From assembly GCF_000521505.1 (NCBI RefSeq), contig NZ_CP003915.1, forward strand, positions 2,604,001 through 2,668,000: a DNA stretch of 64,000 nt. Reading direction: 5' to 3'. The translations under genes were made by a program, and so were the position numbers. The notes beneath the pieces were generated by a model. The model was given only the letters and a program-made list of their open reading frames with translations. It did not search any database and was not told the DNA's origin. This DNA is from Advenella mimigardefordensis DPN7. GTDB taxonomy: Bacteria; Pseudomonadota; Gammaproteobacteria; Burkholderiales; Burkholderiaceae_B. Positions 1 through 10,871 of this stretch are shown here, piece by piece. The stretch's first letter is position 1. The number at the start of each line of letters is the position of its first letter.

Positions 1-539
1 AAATCTTTTGACAAGTCGCCAAGATTAGCAGAAAAACCTTTTTCGATCAACTGGTTATAGCGTCTTTGCGCACGCGCGTCGACGTCTGCAATCAGGAAAA
101 TCTTAAGCGGCGCATCCGGAAATACCACCGTTCCCATATCCCGACCATCGCAAACCAGACCGGGAGCCTGCCGAAATGCCCGCTGGCGCTCCAGCAAGGC
201 ATCGCGCAAGGGTTGCAACGGTGCAATCCGCGACGCCATGTCACCGATATGTTCCTGACGCAACTGCTCAGTCACGTCGTCGTTATCAAGCAACACTTTG
301 TCGGACAAAAACCGCACATCCAGCTGTCGGGCAATGTCTGCCAGCGCCTGTTCATCGGTATCAGCCACACCTCGCCGGGTCGCTGCCAGTGCGCTCAACC
401 GGTACAGGGCACCACTATCCAGAACCGACCAGCCCAGCGCTTCAGCCACCCGGGCAGCAACCGTGCCCTTGCCGGAGGCGGTCGGGCCGTCAATGGCAAT
501 AACAGGAATATGATTCTCCGCCGATCCTTCGGCAATCAT
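1..539 (-). CDS. cmk: Cytidylate kinase, C-terminus beyond the window
   Basis: Phosphorylates CMP and dCMP to the diphosphates with ATP in the cytoplasm. The reading frame is open from an ATG at 539 down to the window edge (about 179 codons visible). The N-terminus reads [20 protein letters not shown] followed by ASGKGT, which is the P-loop of the CMP kinase family, and further on DSGALYR and [15 protein letters not shown], both typical of bacterial Cmk. The start ATG overlaps the aroA stop by four bases (ATGA), so translation is probably coupled. It is the last visible gene of the serC-pheA-hisC-tyrA-aroA run; in related Alcaligenaceae rpsA follows. The family is normally about 220 residues, so roughly 40 residues are missing off the edge. 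Confidence 0.95.
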   Translation of the reverse strand, partial: MIAEGSAENHIPVIAIDGPTASGKGTVAARVAEALGWSVLDSGALYRLSALAATRRGVADTDEQALADIARQLDVRFLSDKVLLDNDDVTEQLRQEHIGDMASRIAPLQPLRDALLERQRAFRQAPGLVCDGRDMGTVVFPDAPLKIFLIADVDARAQRRYNQLIEKGFSANLGDLSKD

Positions 540-1873
540 GACGCCTCCCTTTGTGTGGACGTGACCAGCGTATTGTAAACGGCAAAATAATCGGGGAAAG
601 TCTTGCTGACGCAGCCTGGGTCCAGGATAGTGACTCCCACCGGCCCGAAGACTGCCAGCGAAAAGCACATGGCCATACGGTGATCGTCATAGGTGGCGAT
701 CTGCGCGGTCTGCCATTTTCCGGGCTCGGGAGGCGTAATACGAATCCAGTCCGCTCCCGACTCCACCACTGCACCCAGCTTGCTCAGTTCGGTATGCATG
801 GCGTGAATGCGATCGGTTTCCTTGACTCGCCAGCTACCGATATTGCGCAACGTGCACGGACCGTCAGCGTACAGAGCCAGCACGGCTGCTGTCATGGCCG
901 CATCGGGAATCAGGTTGAAATCCTCATCAAATGCAGGCAGAGGCTGGTGTGCAATACTCTGCTCTCTTTCGGCAATCAGGCTTTGCTCCTGATAGGTGAT
1001 TTTTCCGCCCAGCCGTTCAATAAACTGGGCAAACGCGATGTCGCCCTGAATACTGTCTTTGCCGATACCGTTGATCTGCAACGGCCCCTGGCCAAGCAGC
1101 CCCAGCGCCAGAAAGTAAGATGCGCTGGAGGCGTCACCCTCGATCGCCACCGCATTGGGACTCACGTACCGGCTATCGGCCGCAACCGTAAAGCGCTGCC
1201 AGCCGTCCTGCTGAACCGTCACGCCAAAACGCGCCATCAATTGCAGCGTAATGGCGATATACGGTTGGGAAATGAGTTCTCCCTGAACCTCCAGGGTCAC
1301 GTCACGGCCGGTGCGCGCTGCCAGCATGGGGGCCATCATCAGGAAGGCGGTCAGAAACTGGCTGGACACATTACCCTGAATCGGAATCGGTCCGTCCACA
1401 TGCAGCTGCGCCGGTGAAATCTGCAGTGGCGGGTAGCCTTCCTGACCTTCATAGCGGATTTGGGCGCCAACAGCCTGTAGCGCGGCGACCAGGTCCCCCA
1501 CAGGGCGCTCGTGCATACGTGGTACGCCATGCAGGCGGTAATGGCCCTGGGCCACAGCCAGAGCCGCCGTCAGCGGACGAAATGCCGTACCGGCATTCCC
1601 CAGAAACAAATCTGCCTCGGTCTGTGGGAACGCCCCCTTGCCATGCACCACAACCTGATTATCCCCGGTCTGGTCGATTTGCAACCCCAGGGTACGCAGT
1701 GCAGCAAGCATGACGCGCGTGTCATCTGAGTCGAGCAAGCCGTCAATTCGCGTACTGCCTTCAGACAGCGCTGCCAGTAACAAAACCCGGTTCGAAATGC
1801 TTTTCGAACCAGGCAGCGCCATCTGCCCGCTAACCCGTACCGCCGGGGCCAGATATTGACTTACTTCACTCAT
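536..1873 (-). CDS. aroA: 3-phosphoshikimate 1-carboxyvinyltransferase (EPSP synthase)
   Basis: Sixth step of the shikimate pathway: transfers the enolpyruvyl group of PEP to shikimate-3-phosphate. The 445-residue protein carries PGSKSISNR at 21-29 and [11 protein letters not shown] at about 91-101, the two substrate-binding signatures of class I EPSP synthases. In the second motif the residue after Ala is Phe where E. coli has Met. The start chosen is the ATG at 1873 (MSEVSQ), which overlaps the tyrA stop as ATGA; an in-frame ATG six codons upstream lies inside tyrA and is less likely. The stop likewise overlaps the cmk start. It therefore sits in the middle of a translationally coupled chain. 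Confidence 0.97.
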   Translation of the reverse strand: MSEVSQYLAPAVRVSGQMALPGSKSISNRVLLLAALSEGSTRIDGLLDSDDTRVMLAALRTLGLQIDQTGDNQVVVHGKGAFPQTEADLFLGNAGTAFRPLTAALAVAQGHYRLHGVPRMHERPVGDLVAALQAVGAQIRYEGQEGYPPLQISPAQLHVDGPIPIQGNVSSQFLTAFLMMAPMLAARTGRDVTLEVQGELISQPYIAITLQLMARFGVTVQQDGWQRFTVAADSRYVSPNAVAIEGDASSASYFLALGLLGQGPLQINGIGKDSIQGDIAFAQFIERLGGKITYQEQSLIAEREQSIAHQPLPAFDEDFNLIPDAAMTAAVLALYADGPCTLRNIGSWRVKETDRIHAMHTELSKLGAVVESGADWIRITPPEPGKWQTAQIATYDDHRMAMCFSLAVFGPVGVTILDPGCVSKTFPDYFAVYNTLVTSTQREAS

Positions 1874-2781
1874 AATGGTGGATTCTCCCAATCTCGCCGG
1901 GCCTGGGCTGCAGCTGCCAGCCAGGCCTCAAACGCGTCATTGTCGCCGCTCTCCAGCATGTGCCGGGCCCGCTCCAGGCAGGTTTGAAAACGGGTAATTT
2001 CTTCGAGCATGCAGTCGCGATTGCTTGAAAAGATATCGCGCCACATGATAGGTGGTCCGGCAGCGATCCGCGTGAAATCACGAAACCCGCTACCGGCGTA
2101 CTTAAACTTGCGATCTGTCTGATCAGCCCCCAGCAGGCTGTACATATAAAGCGCCGACAGAAAGTGCGGCATATGACTGACCGCAGCGAAGATGCGATCA
2201 TGCTCTGCTGCGTCCATTGGACTGACCGTAGACCCGCAGGCTTCCCATAAGCGGGTCAGCAGATGAATCTGCTCTGGCGTATTTTCCTGCAAGGGAGCCA
2301 GAATAACCTGTTTCTGCTCGAACAGAAACGCGTTAGCCGCCTGCGGGCCGGACGTTTCTGCGCCCGCAATGGGATGGCCGGGCACAAATTGCGCCACACG
2401 CTCGCCCAGCGAGCGCCGGGCCATGGCAATCACCTGTTTCTTGGTGCTGCACACATCGGTAATGAGTGCGTGTGGCGCCAGAAATGGCTTAATGGTATCG
2501 CAGACCGTTTCGAATGCAGAAACCGGCGTGGCAATGACAATCACATCGGCCTGCGAAATCTGCTCGAAGGAGGCAACGGTATCAATGATTCCCAGCTCCA
2601 GCGCCTTGTTGATGCTTGCCGGATCATGACTGATACCAAGCACCTTGCCGACAACCCCATTGCGCTTGAGCGACAATGCCAGTGAGCCGCCGATCAGGCC
2701 AACCCCAATCACGGCCAGAACCGGAACGGAAAGCGCCGGCACTGCCTCCGGAGCGTGCTCGCTGGCTATGCTCACCATCAC
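1870..2781 (-). CDS. tyrA: Prephenate dehydrogenase
   Basis: Oxidatively decarboxylates prephenate to 4-hydroxyphenylpyruvate, the tyrosine branch. The protein of about 303 residues has the Rossmann motif [10 protein letters not shown] near residues 28-37 and TDVCSTKK and [11 protein letters not shown] further on, as in the stand-alone TyrA family; there is no chorismate mutase or ACT domain. Two starts are possible: GTG at 2781, ten bases from an AGAGG sequence and overlapping the hisC stop as GTGA, or ATG at 2778, overlapping by one base. I give the GTG because of the spacing. The gene ends in a four-base overlap with aroA. Confidence 0.95.
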   Translation of the reverse strand: MMVSIASEHAPEAVPALSVPVLAVIGVGLIGGSLALSLKRNGVVGKVLGISHDPASINKALELGIIDTVASFEQISQADVIVIATPVSAFETVCDTIKPFLAPHALITDVCSTKKQVIAMARRSLGERVAQFVPGHPIAGAETSGPQAANAFLFEQKQVILAPLQENTPEQIHLLTRLWEACGSTVSPMDAAEHDRIFAAVSHMPHFLSALYMYSLLGADQTDRKFKYAGSGFRDFTRIAAGPPIMWRDIFSSNRDCMLEEITRFQTCLERARHMLESGDNDAFEAWLAAAAQARRDWENPPL

Positions 2782-3914
2782 TTGCCCAGCACCTCTTTGA
2801 GCGCGCTGATAAACCTGGCGTTCTCTTCAGGCAGCCCGATAGATATGCGCAGATGCTCAGGCAATCCATCGCCAATGACCGGACGCACAATGATGCCGCG
2901 TTGCAGCAGCGCTGTGTTGACAGCAGCCGCATCACCCACGTGCAGCAAAATGAAATTGCCGAAGCTGGGAACAAACTCAAGCCCCATCTCGGCAAACTGA
3001 GCCGACAGCCATTGCTTGCCTTGCCGGTTCAATTCGTAGGTTTTTTCAAGAAATGCGGCGTCTTTGAGGGCTGCGATTGCAGCCACCTGAGCCAGCAAAT
3101 TCACATTGAACGGCTGGCGGACACGATTCAGGTAATCGGTCAGCTCGGGACGGGCAATCGCAAATCCCATGCGGATCCCGGCCAGGCCATAGGCTTTGGA
3201 AAACGTACGAACGACGATGACATTGGAAAAATCCCGTACCAGCTGGGCACTGTCAAATCGCAGTTGCGGATCAAGATATTCGTTGTACGCTTCATCCAGT
3301 ACCACTGTAACGCGATTGCCGTAGGCCGCGTGGACTTTTTCCACGAAACGACGGATCACTTCGCCGCTATGGAAGGTACCGGTAGGGTTGTTGGGATTGG
3401 CAATAAAGAGCAGGCGCGTATCATCGTCTATGGCGTCGAACATCGACTCCAGATCGTGACCATAATTGGCCGCCGGCACTTTAATATGCCTTGCACCACG
3501 CGCCTGCGTGGCCAGTTTGTACACAATAAAGGCGTGTTCGGCATAAACGCAGGACGCCTGATGATCGAGAATGGCCAGTGAAATAATTTCCAGCAGATCA
3601 TTTGAACCATTGCCTACCGTCAGCCAATCAACGGGCACCTGGTAATGCTCAGCCAGTGCCTGCTTAAGCAGGAAGGCATTGGGGTCGGGATAACGGCCCA
3701 GCGCCTGCCCTGGTACATTTTCAAGATAGGCGCTGATCGCCTGACGCACCGAATCAGACATGCCCAGGGGATTTTCATTCGAGGCCAGTTTGACAATACT
3801 GTCCGGATCCAGCCCGAATTCACGTGCAAGGTCCTCAATAGGCTTGCCCGCCTGGTATGGCATCATCGCATTGACGTTACTGGATATACCAAAGCCGTTG
3901 GCTATGTCGGACAT
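2778..3914 (-). CDS. hisC: HisC-type aminotransferase (histidinol-phosphate or aromatic)
   Basis: Fold-type I PLP aminotransferase of 378 residues. The Schiff-base lysine is expected at K240 in TFSKAYGLAGIRMG, with SNENPLG at 45-51, NPNNPTG at 173-179 and DEAYNEY at 207-213, all typical of the HisC family. The gene lies between pheA and tyrA rather than in a his operon. This context suggests that it transaminates phenylpyruvate and 4-hydroxyphenylpyruvate, or imidazole-acetol phosphate as a second HisC; the sequence alone does not decide. It starts 12 bases after the pheA stop and overlaps the tyrA start. Confidence 0.92.
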   Translation of the reverse strand: MSDIANGFGISSNVNAMMPYQAGKPIEDLAREFGLDPDSIVKLASNENPLGMSDSVRQAISAYLENVPGQALGRYPDPNAFLLKQALAEHYQVPVDWLTVGNGSNDLLEIISLAILDHQASCVYAEHAFIVYKLATQARGARHIKVPAANYGHDLESMFDAIDDDTRLLFIANPNNPTGTFHSGEVIRRFVEKVHAAYGNRVTVVLDEAYNEYLDPQLRFDSAQLVRDFSNVIVVRTFSKAYGLAGIRMGFAIARPELTDYLNRVRQPFNVNLLAQVAAIAALKDAAFLEKTYELNRQGKQWLSAQFAEMGLEFVPSFGNFILLHVGDAAAVNTALLQRGIIVRPVIGDGLPEHLRISIGLPEENARFISALKEVLGK

Positions 3915-3926
3915 TCAAATCACCTT

Positions 3927-5015
3927 CTATTGCATTGGGTAGGAACCCAGAATTTTGAAAAATGCGGACTGCTGTTTCAGCTCGTCCAGTGCGCGTGCTA
4001 CGTTCTCGTCAGAGCGATGGCCTAACACGTCCACATAAAAATAGTATTCCCACTGACCTGTGCGCGCAGGCCGGGACTCAAACCGCGTCATGGATACACC
4101 GTTACGCGCAAAGGGACTGATCATTTCGTACACGGCACCCACGCGATTGGGCACGGCAAAAATCAGACTGGTCTGGTCGCGTCCGCTGGGCGCCGTTTCG
4201 ATATTGCCAATGGCCAGAAAACGGGTTTTGTTATTGGCGTCATCCTGGATACCTGAAGCCACAAGCCCAAGGTTCCAGAACACGGCAGCCGTTTCACCGG
4301 CAATCGCTGCCACGGTTTCATCCTGGGCGGCATGTCTGGCAGCCTCGGAATTACTGGCGGCAGGCACAATTTCCATCGTTGGATAATGTTGCGACAGCCA
4401 CTTCTGACATTGCGCCAGCGCCTGGGGGTGCGCCGAGATGCTTTTGACGCCATCCATGGTGCCATGCAGACTCATCAGGCAATGACGGATGGGAATAGAA
4501 CGCACCCCATGCACCTTGACGGTTGAGTTGAGAAACAGATCCAGCGTCCGGTTAACCGCCCCTTCGGTGGAGTTTTCAACCGGCACCATGCCGACGTCGG
4601 CCTGCCCTGCTTCGACGGCACGGAACACTTCGTCAAAGGATGGACAGGGTAGTGGCTGTACCGAATGGCCATAGAACTCCATGGCCGCCTGTTCAGAATA
4701 GGAACCTTCGGGGCCAAGATAGGCGACGGTCAGTCCTTTTTCCAGACCTCGGCATACCGAGATAATTTCTGCCCAGACGGCGCGCACTCCGGTTTCGGTG
4801 AAGGTGCCGTAGCGATTGAGCTCCTGAAGACGCCGAATCACCTGGGCTTCACGCTCGGGCTTGAGCACGGCGCTGTCCGCCTGAAACTTGTGCTTGACCG
4901 CGCCTACATCGATTGCCGTTTGCGCGCGCTGATTAAGCAACTCAAGAATGTCACGATCAATCTGGTCAATCTTATCGCGTAGCGGTTTGAGCGCCTCTTG
5001 TAGTGAATTATCCAT
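3927..5015 (-). CDS. pheA: Bifunctional chorismate mutase / prephenate dehydratase (P-protein)
   Basis: Converts chorismate to prephenate and then to phenylpyruvate. The 362-residue protein has an AroQ-type chorismate mutase domain at about 8-90 ([20 protein letters not shown]), a prephenate dehydratase domain from about 95 ([15 protein letters not shown]) and a C-terminal ACT domain. The ACT domain keeps the ESRP motif near residue 310 and a GAVYE version of the GALV motif, which form the Phe site in regulated P-proteins, so feedback inhibition by Phe is likely. The start overlaps the serC stop by eight bases. No leader peptide precedes this gene; the Phe attenuator in this window is at aroG. 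Confidence 0.96.
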   Translation of the reverse strand: MDNSLQEALKPLRDKIDQIDRDILELLNQRAQTAIDVGAVKHKFQADSAVLKPEREAQVIRRLQELNRYGTFTETGVRAVWAEIISVCRGLEKGLTVAYLGPEGSYSEQAAMEFYGHSVQPLPCPSFDEVFRAVEAGQADVGMVPVENSTEGAVNRTLDLFLNSTVKVHGVRSIPIRHCLMSLHGTMDGVKSISAHPQALAQCQKWLSQHYPTMEIVPAASNSEAARHAAQDETVAAIAGETAAVFWNLGLVASGIQDDANNKTRFLAIGNIETAPSGRDQTSLIFAVPNRVGAVYEMISPFARNGVSMTRFESRPARTGQWEYYFYVDVLGHRSDENVARALDELKQQSAFFKILGSYPMQ

Positions 5016-6141
5016 GCTTGCGCTCGAACTCTTTCATAAAATCAATGAGTGTGGTGACGCCTTCCATAGGCATCGCGTTATAAATAGACGCACGCACACC
5101 GCCCACCGACTTGTGCCCTTTGAGTGCCAGCAATCCATGTTGCGCAGACTCTTTCAAAAACTGGCTGGTGAGCGTATCGCTGGCCAGTGTAAAGGGCACG
5201 TTCATGCGGGACCGGAACGCCGGCTGGATAGGATTGGTGTAAAAGTCGCTGCTATCTATCTGCGCATATAACGCCTGCGATTTGGCCAGATTGTGTTTTT
5301 CAATCTCGGCCAGCCCACCCAGTTGCAACAGCCACTTGAACACCAGCCCGCAAATATAAATGCCATAGCTCGGTGGCGTGTTGAAACGGGAGCGCTCCTT
5401 GGCCACATTCACGTAATCGAAGGCTGTGGGGGTATATGGCAGTGCGTGACCCAGCATATCTCTGCGCACGATCACCATGGTGACACCGGCCGGGCCCGCA
5501 TTTTTCTGGGCGCCGGCGTACACCATGCCAGTTTTGGACACATCCAGCGGACGGGAAAGAAAATGCGATGACGCGTCAAGCACCAGCGGCACATCGGGCG
5601 CACCCAGTGCCTGCATATCGGGCATTTGCGCAATTTCCACACCGCCAATGGTTTCATTACTGCAATAGTGAAGATAAGACGCGTCGGCCTGGACGCGCCA
5701 GGAATCGAGTGGCGGAACCCAGCACCAGGGGTTATAGCTTACGCCGTCAATCTGCCGCTCTGTATCGGCCGCAGCGGCGACGCGCGCAGTGCCATAGCGG
5801 CTTGCCTCTTTATGCGACTTGACTGACCAGCTGCCGGTCAGCACATAATCGGCGCTATTGGACGCATTGCGCGCGATCAGGTTCATTGGAACAATGGCGT
5901 TTTCTGCCGTTGCACCACCCTGCATAAACATCACCGCATAATCGTCGGAAATACCTAATAAGGTGCGCAGGTCATCTTCGGCCTCGTCACAAATTTGCGT
6001 AAATTCGGCGCCCCGGTGACTCATTTCCATGACCGACATGCCACAGCCACGCCAGTCGAGCATTTCGGCCGCAGCCTGCTCCAGAACGGGCTTGGGCAGG
6101 ACCGCCGGTCCGGCCGAAAAGTTCCAAAATTGCGTACCCAT
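5008..6141 (-). CDS. serC: Phosphoserine aminotransferase
   Basis: PLP enzyme that makes O-phosphoserine from 3-phosphohydroxypyruvate and glutamate (and the analogous step for PLP synthesis in some bacteria). The N-terminus [12 protein letters not shown] is the class V signature of SerC. The PLP lysine is K213 in [11 protein letters not shown]. At 377 residues it is slightly longer than the E. coli enzyme (362), with extra residues around 125-150. It follows gyrA by 38 bases and heads the amino acid cluster; no terminator is visible in that gap, so read-through from gyrA is possible. Confidence 0.96.
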   Translation of the reverse strand: MGTQFWNFSAGPAVLPKPVLEQAAAEMLDWRGCGMSVMEMSHRGAEFTQICDEAEDDLRTLLGISDDYAVMFMQGGATAENAIVPMNLIARNASNSADYVLTGSWSVKSHKEASRYGTARVAAAADTERQIDGVSYNPWCWVPPLDSWRVQADASYLHYCSNETIGGVEIAQMPDMQALGAPDVPLVLDASSHFLSRPLDVSKTGMVYAGAQKNAGPAGVTMVIVRRDMLGHALPYTPTAFDYVNVAKERSRFNTPPSYGIYICGLVFKWLLQLGGLAEIEKHNLAKSQALYAQIDSSDFYTNPIQPAFRSRMNVPFTLASDTLTSQFLKESAQHGLLALKGHKSVGGVRASIYNAMPMEGVTTLIDFMKEFERKHG

Positions 6142-6179
6142 TATTTACCTTGAAATGTAGGTGGTTGACTCTGAAAAAA

Positions 6180-8900
6180 TCAGGCCTCTGTATCGGTATC
6201 CGGTGCCGCTGAATCCGACCCATCGCCTGATGGATCTGTACCGCCATCGACTTGCGAATCTGACTGCCCTGCTTCGGGCAATGCAGCGGTATCGGCGTCG
6301 GCCTCGGCCTCATCAACATCGGCATCGCTTTCCACCACGCGTCGTACGCCGGACAGCGTGCTGCCGTCATCGACGCTGATCAGCGTGACGCCCTGCGTGG
6401 CACGACCCATTTCCCGCACTTCGGACACGCGGGTGCGAACCAGAACACCACCGGTTGTGATGAGCATGATTTCGTCTGCCGGGTTCACCAGTACCGCGCC
6501 CACGACCTTGCCATTACGTGCACTGGTCTGGATGGCGATCATACCCTTGGTACCACGGCCATGACGTGTATATTCCGAAATGGAAGTACGTTTGCCGTAA
6601 CCGTTTTCGGTCGCAGTGAGCACGCTTTGCGATTCATCACCCGCCACCAGCAATGAAATGACCTGTTGATCACCGTCCAGATTCATGCCGCGCACACCGC
6701 GCGCCGTACGACCCATAGGACGCACATCATTTTCGTCGAAACGGACAGCCTTACCGGCGTCGGAGAACAACATCACGTCGTGTTCGCCGTCAGTCAGATC
6801 AGCGCCGATCAGATAATCACCTTCATCCAGAGCGACGGCAATAATACCGGCCTTGCGCGGATTGGAGAAATCGGACAGCGGGGTCTTCTTGACCGTACCA
6901 CGGGACGTTGCCATGAAGACAAAATTAGTATCGGAGAACTCGCGCACAGGCAGTACAACGGTGATTTTTTCACCGTCTATCAGCGGGAACATATTGACGA
7001 TCGGCCGGCCACGCGAACCGCGGGTGCCCTGAGGTACTTCCCAGACCTTGAGCCAGTACACCCGGCCACGGTCGGAAAAACACAACAGATAATCATGCGT
7101 GTTGGCGATAAACAACTGATCAATCCAGTCATCGTCTTTCATGGCCGTTGCCTGCTTGCCCCGACCGCCGCGCTTCTGGGCGCGATATTCGGAGAGCGGC
7201 TGGCTTTTGATGTAACCGCTATTGGAAAGCGTGACCACCATATCTGCAGGGGTAATCAGGTCTTCCGTATCCAGCTCGGTCGCATTCATGACCACTTCTG
7301 AGCGCCGGACATCTTTGGCATTGGTTGAAAACTCTGCCTTGATAGCCACCAGTTCATCGGAAATAATCGCGGTAATACGCTCTGGTTTGGCCAGAATATC
7401 CAGCAGATCGGCAATGGTTTCCATGATACTGCGGTACTCATTGACGATTTTGTCCTGCTCCAGCCCGGTCAGGCGTTGCAGGCGCATGTTCAGGATTTCC
7501 TGTGCCTGAACTTCACTTAAACGATAAAGGCCATCGCTCTGAAGCCCGAAGATATCGGCCAGGGTTTCCGGACGATAGGCCGCACTGCCGCCCAGCACAC
7601 TGCCGTCATCGGCCCGCTGCAGCAATTCACGCACCAGCGAAGAATCCCAGTTGCGTGCCATCAGTTCCTGACGGGCGACAGGCGGTGTGGGCGCGCCTTT
7701 GATAATGGCGATGAAATCATCGATATTGGCCAGCGCAACCGCCAGACCTTCCAGCAGATGCCCGCGTTCGCGCGCCTTGCGTAACTGAAATACAGTACGA
7801 CGCGTAACCACTTCGCGGCGATGGCTGAGGAAGTATTCAACCATCTGCTTCAGATTCAGCAGACGTGGCTGCCCTTCCACCAGCGCAACCATATTGATGC
7901 CGAAGGTGTCCTGCAATTGCGTGTGTTTGAACAGATTATTCAGAATGACTTCCGGCACTTCGCCGCGCTTGAGTTCGATGACCAGGCGCATACCGTCCTT
8001 GTCAGACTCATCACGAATATCCGAAATTCCTTCTACTTTCTTTTCGTTGACCAGCTCTGCAATCCGTTCCTGCAGGGTCTTTTTATTAACCTGGTAAGGC
8101 AGCTCGTCTACAACAATAGACTGGCGATTGCCCTTTTCCATGTCTTCGAAATGGGTTTTGGCGCGCATGACGACGCGTCCGCGTCCGGTGCGATAGCCTT
8201 CGCGTACCCCGGTGATGCCATAGATGATACCGCCGGTGGGGAAATCGGGCGCGGGGATCAGTTCAATCAGCTCATCCAGCGTGCAACCCGGATTGCGCAG
8301 GCAGTACAGGCAGCCATCGATCACTTCGCTCAGATTATGCGGCGGTATATTTGTTGCCATGCCCACCGCAATACCCGAACTGCCGTTAATCAGCAGGTTG
8401 GGCACACGTGAAGGCAGTAACAACGGTTCCTGTTCGCTGCCATCATAGTTCGGCCCGAAGTCCACCGTTTCCTGATCGATATCGGCCAGCAATTCGTGCG
8501 CGATTTTGGCCAGGCGAATTTCGGTATAACGCATGGCGGCAGCACTGTCGCCATCGACCGAGCCGAAGTTACCCTGCCCGTCTACCAGCATATAGCGCAG
8601 GGAAAAGTCCTGAGCCATACGGACGATGGTGTCATACACTGCCTGATCGCCATGGGGGTGATATTTACCAATAACGTCACCAACGATACGAGCGGATTTC
8701 TTATAGGCACGGTTCCAGTCGTTGCTTAACTCGTGCATGGCAAACAACACCCGGCGATGCACCGGCTTTAACCCATCCCTGACATCGGGAAGCGCCCTGC
8801 CGACAATTACGCTCATTGCGTAATCAAGATAGCTGCGGCGCATTTCCTCTTCTAGCGATATTGGCAGGGTTTCCCTGGCAAAAGAATCCATAGTACTCAT
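6180..8900 (-). CDS. gyrA: DNA gyrase subunit A
   Basis: Breakage-reunion subunit of the type II topoisomerase that introduces negative supercoils. The 906-residue protein has the winged-helix/tower region with catalytic Tyr125 in [10 protein letters not shown], and the C-terminal DNA-wrapping beta-pinwheel with a GyrA box QKRGGRGK near residue 560. In the quinolone-determining region the sequence is [10 protein letters not shown]: residue 86, equivalent to E. coli Ser83, is Gln (codon CAG at 8645-8643), while the Asp at 90 (E. coli 87) is kept. The last 50 or so residues are an acidic, low-complexity tail rich in D, E, S and A. The start may be ATG 8900 or the Met three codons later; neither has a strong Shine-Dalgarno. 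Confidence 0.98.
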   Translation of the reverse strand: MSTMDSFARETLPISLEEEMRRSYLDYAMSVIVGRALPDVRDGLKPVHRRVLFAMHELSNDWNRAYKKSARIVGDVIGKYHPHGDQAVYDTIVRMAQDFSLRYMLVDGQGNFGSVDGDSAAAMRYTEIRLAKIAHELLADIDQETVDFGPNYDGSEQEPLLLPSRVPNLLINGSSGIAVGMATNIPPHNLSEVIDGCLYCLRNPGCTLDELIELIPAPDFPTGGIIYGITGVREGYRTGRGRVVMRAKTHFEDMEKGNRQSIVVDELPYQVNKKTLQERIAELVNEKKVEGISDIRDESDKDGMRLVIELKRGEVPEVILNNLFKHTQLQDTFGINMVALVEGQPRLLNLKQMVEYFLSHRREVVTRRTVFQLRKARERGHLLEGLAVALANIDDFIAIIKGAPTPPVARQELMARNWDSSLVRELLQRADDGSVLGGSAAYRPETLADIFGLQSDGLYRLSEVQAQEILNMRLQRLTGLEQDKIVNEYRSIMETIADLLDILAKPERITAIISDELVAIKAEFSTNAKDVRRSEVVMNATELDTEDLITPADMVVTLSNSGYIKSQPLSEYRAQKRGGRGKQATAMKDDDWIDQLFIANTHDYLLCFSDRGRVYWLKVWEVPQGTRGSRGRPIVNMFPLIDGEKITVVLPVREFSDTNFVFMATSRGTVKKTPLSDFSNPRKAGIIAVALDEGDYLIGADLTDGEHDVMLFSDAGKAVRFDENDVRPMGRTARGVRGMNLDGDQQVISLLVAGDESQSVLTATENGYGKRTSISEYTRHGRGTKGMIAIQTSARNGKVVGAVLVNPADEIMLITTGGVLVRTRVSEVREMGRATQGVTLISVDDGSTLSGVRRVVESDADVDEAEADADTAALPEAGQSDSQVDGGTDPSGDGSDSAAPDTDTEA

Positions 8901-9285
8901 AACTTATTTTGATTTGATACAAACGTCAGAAAATCCGGCAGGCGTCTTCCGGTCTCGCTCGCGGGGCGAATCTGTCATTCTATCATTGTTACAGTCCATT
9001 CAGCGCACCGGCAAGCGCGTAATGTGAACATTTATGACCATTTTGTATATTTAAGACTTTACTTTAAGTATAGGACTTTAATTTTTCATTTCCCTCAGGT
9101 GCTTCCCACGCACAACGGGCTTTTGCTGCAAATTTGAAACATGGTTTGTGGCTGAAATCCAACAAATTTGGTGCATAAGAGACAATATTGGAAAGTTCCC
9201 TTAAAAATGTAGGACTTAGTCTCGGCAAAGACTTCAAAAATCGCTTAAGATTGAACCACGAACAAGGGAAAACTAGTGCAACCCT
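8901..9285. other. Intergenic region between gyrA and ompA
   Basis: Together with the promoter listed next, this forms a gap of 487 bases between the divergent gyrA and ompA starts. No credible coding region is seen. The stretch 9040-9270 is AT-rich and contains two copies of TAGGACTT. It presumably carries the gyrA promoter on the minus strand (a TAGAAT-like -10 is present near 8980) and upstream elements for ompA. I could not define these with confidence. Confidence 0.5.
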
Positions 9286-9314
9286 TTGAATCCATATCCA
9301 AGCGTTGCTATACT
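9286..9314 (+). promoter_or_regulatory. Sigma-70 promoter of ompA
   Basis: TTGAAT at 9286-9291 and TATACT at 9309-9314 are separated by exactly 17 bases, giving a near-consensus -35/-10 pair. The expected start of transcription near 9321 leaves a 5' leader of about 65 bases before the ompA ATG, which is preceded by GAGGAG. This fits a strongly expressed porin-type gene. Confidence 0.75.
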
Positions 9315-9387
9315 GACCCTGAATTTCAATCTGCGGCGGGTTTCGCTGCGAGTCAACTTTTAGCTATCAAGCTCAACGAGGAGAAAC

Positions 9388-9948
9388 ATGAACAAACCCT
9401 CTAAATTCGCATTGGCATTCGCCGTTGTTGCTGCCGCAACGTCTGGTGTAGCATCAGCGCAAACCGTCGATAACTGGGTTAATCCATACGGTCTGGTCTG
9501 GATGAACGGCACGAATGAACACTGCTGGCGCGACAACTTCTGGACACCTGCAACCGCTGCTCAAGGTTGTGGCGCTCCTCAAGCTGAAGTCGTTGCTAAC
9601 AAAGTAACCTTCAACGCTGATACATTCTTCGACTTCGACAAAGCAACACTGAAACCAGAAGGCCGTAATATTCTGGATCAAGTTGCCCAGCAAGTTACTC
9701 AATTGAACCTGGAATCTCTGATCGCTACTGGTCACACCGATTCTGTTGGTACCAATGCATACAACCAGAAACTGTCTGAGCGCCGTGCTGCTTCAGTTAA
9801 GAACTACCTGATCTCCCGTGGTGTTCCTGCTGACCAGATCATTGCTTCCGGCCGTGGTGAAACACAACCTGTTGCCTCAAACCAAACTCGCGAAGGCCGT
9901 GCTAAAAACCGTCGCGTAGAGATCGAAATCGTAGGTACACGCCGCTAA
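9388..9948 (+). CDS. ompA: OmpA family outer membrane protein
   Basis: Short OmpA-type protein of 186 residues. The signal peptide ends at ASA (cleavage after about residue 24). It is followed by a short region with two Cys (HCWRDNFW and QGCGAP) and then by a C-terminal OmpA/MotB peptidoglycan-binding domain (about 75-186) with TGHTDSVGTNAYNQKLSERR and the final RAKNRRVEIE. There is no eight-stranded barrel of the E. coli OmpA length. This matches the small OmpA of Bordetella and relatives. Strong promoter, good ribosome binding site (GAGGAG) and a dedicated terminator suggest a monocistronic, highly expressed gene. Codon choice is noticeably less GC-rich than in its neighbours, as is common in highly expressed genes. 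Confidence 0.93.
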   Translation: MNKPSKFALAFAVVAAATSGVASAQTVDNWVNPYGLVWMNGTNEHCWRDNFWTPATAAQGCGAPQAEVVANKVTFNADTFFDFDKATLKPEGRNILDQVAQQVTQLNLESLIATGHTDSVGTNAYNQKLSERRAASVKNYLISRGVPADQIIASGRGETQPVASNQTREGRAKNRRVEIEIVGTRR

Positions 9949-9985
9949 TTTCAGCGTCTCCTGCAAAAAGGCTCCTAGTAGCAGT

Positions 9986-10014
9986 AAAAAGGGCTCCGTT
10001 AAGGAGCCTTTTTT
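9986..10014 (+). terminator. Intrinsic terminator of ompA
   Basis: A six-base-pair GC-rich stem, GGCTCC (9992-9997) and GGAGCC (10003-10008) with loop GTTAA, is followed by six T. A second GGCTCC at 9970-9975 could compete for the same partner. Confidence 0.9.
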
Positions 10015-10145
10015 ACGTCTGTCGATGGCGATCGCAGCGTGCTATCTGGGCGGACTGGCGAAGCTTGAAGATTCATCCACCGCTGGTGGTGTAAAATGCG
10101 GCTATTACTAACCTCCATATACGGTATTACTTTTCACCATTGCCT

Positions 10146-10871
10146 ATGTCACAGCCCAGCACGCCCTCCTCCTTGCCCGCCAACGCCAGCCAGGCCGAAC
10201 TGGATAAATTTGGCGATCTTGCGGCCAAATGGTGGGACCCCACCAGCGAATTCAAGCCTCTGCACGCCATCAATCCGTTGCGCCTGGAATGGATCTCATC
10301 GCTGGCTGGCGGCCTGGACGGCAAAACGATCATCGATGTCGGCTGCGGTGGCGGCATCCTGGCTGAGAGTATGGCTGCCCGCGGCGCAACAGTCACGGGT
10401 ATCGATCTGGCGCAAAAATCCCTGAACGTTGCCCGCCTGCATGGCCTGGAAAGCGGCGTACAGGTGGAATATCGGAATATCAGCGCGGAGCAGATCGCCA
10501 GCGAGCGCAGCGGCCAATACGACGTGGTGACCTGCATGGAAATGCTGGAACATGTGCCCGACCCCGGCTCTATTGTTCAGGCCTGCTCAACCCTTGTGAA
10601 ACCGGGCGGACTGGTCTTTTTTTCCACGCTGAATCGCAATATCAAATCTTTTCTTTTCGCCATTATTGGTGCGGAGTATGTGCTGAATCTGCTGCCACGC
10701 AATACGCACACGCACAGCAGCTTTATCCGCCCCAGCGAACTGGCTGCCAGCGCCCGCAAGGCCGGACTGGAGCCCATGTCCATGAAGGGCATGCAATACA
10801 ATCCCATAACCGATGTTTATTCACTGAATAACGACACATCGGTTAACTATCTGATGGCGACCTACAAATGA
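10146..10871 (+). CDS. ubiG: Ubiquinone biosynthesis O-methyltransferase
   Basis: SAM-dependent methyltransferase acting on the 2-polyprenyl-6-hydroxyphenol and demethylubiquinol intermediates of ubiquinone synthesis. The 241-residue length matches E. coli UbiG (240). The N-terminal [22 protein letters not shown] is a UbiG signature; SAM motif I is [13 protein letters not shown] near 60-72 and [12 protein letters not shown] follows. The ATG at 10146 is preferred to an upstream in-frame TTG at 10140. Its stop overlaps the gph start (ATGA). Ubiquinone fits a proteobacterium. Confidence 0.95.
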   Translation: MSQPSTPSSLPANASQAELDKFGDLAAKWWDPTSEFKPLHAINPLRLEWISSLAGGLDGKTIIDVGCGGGILAESMAARGATVTGIDLAQKSLNVARLHGLESGVQVEYRNISAEQIASERSGQYDVVTCMEMLEHVPDPGSIVQACSTLVKPGGLVFFSTLNRNIKSFLFAIIGAEYVLNLLPRNTHTHSSFIRPSELAASARKAGLEPMSMKGMQYNPITDVYSLNNDTSVNYLMATYK

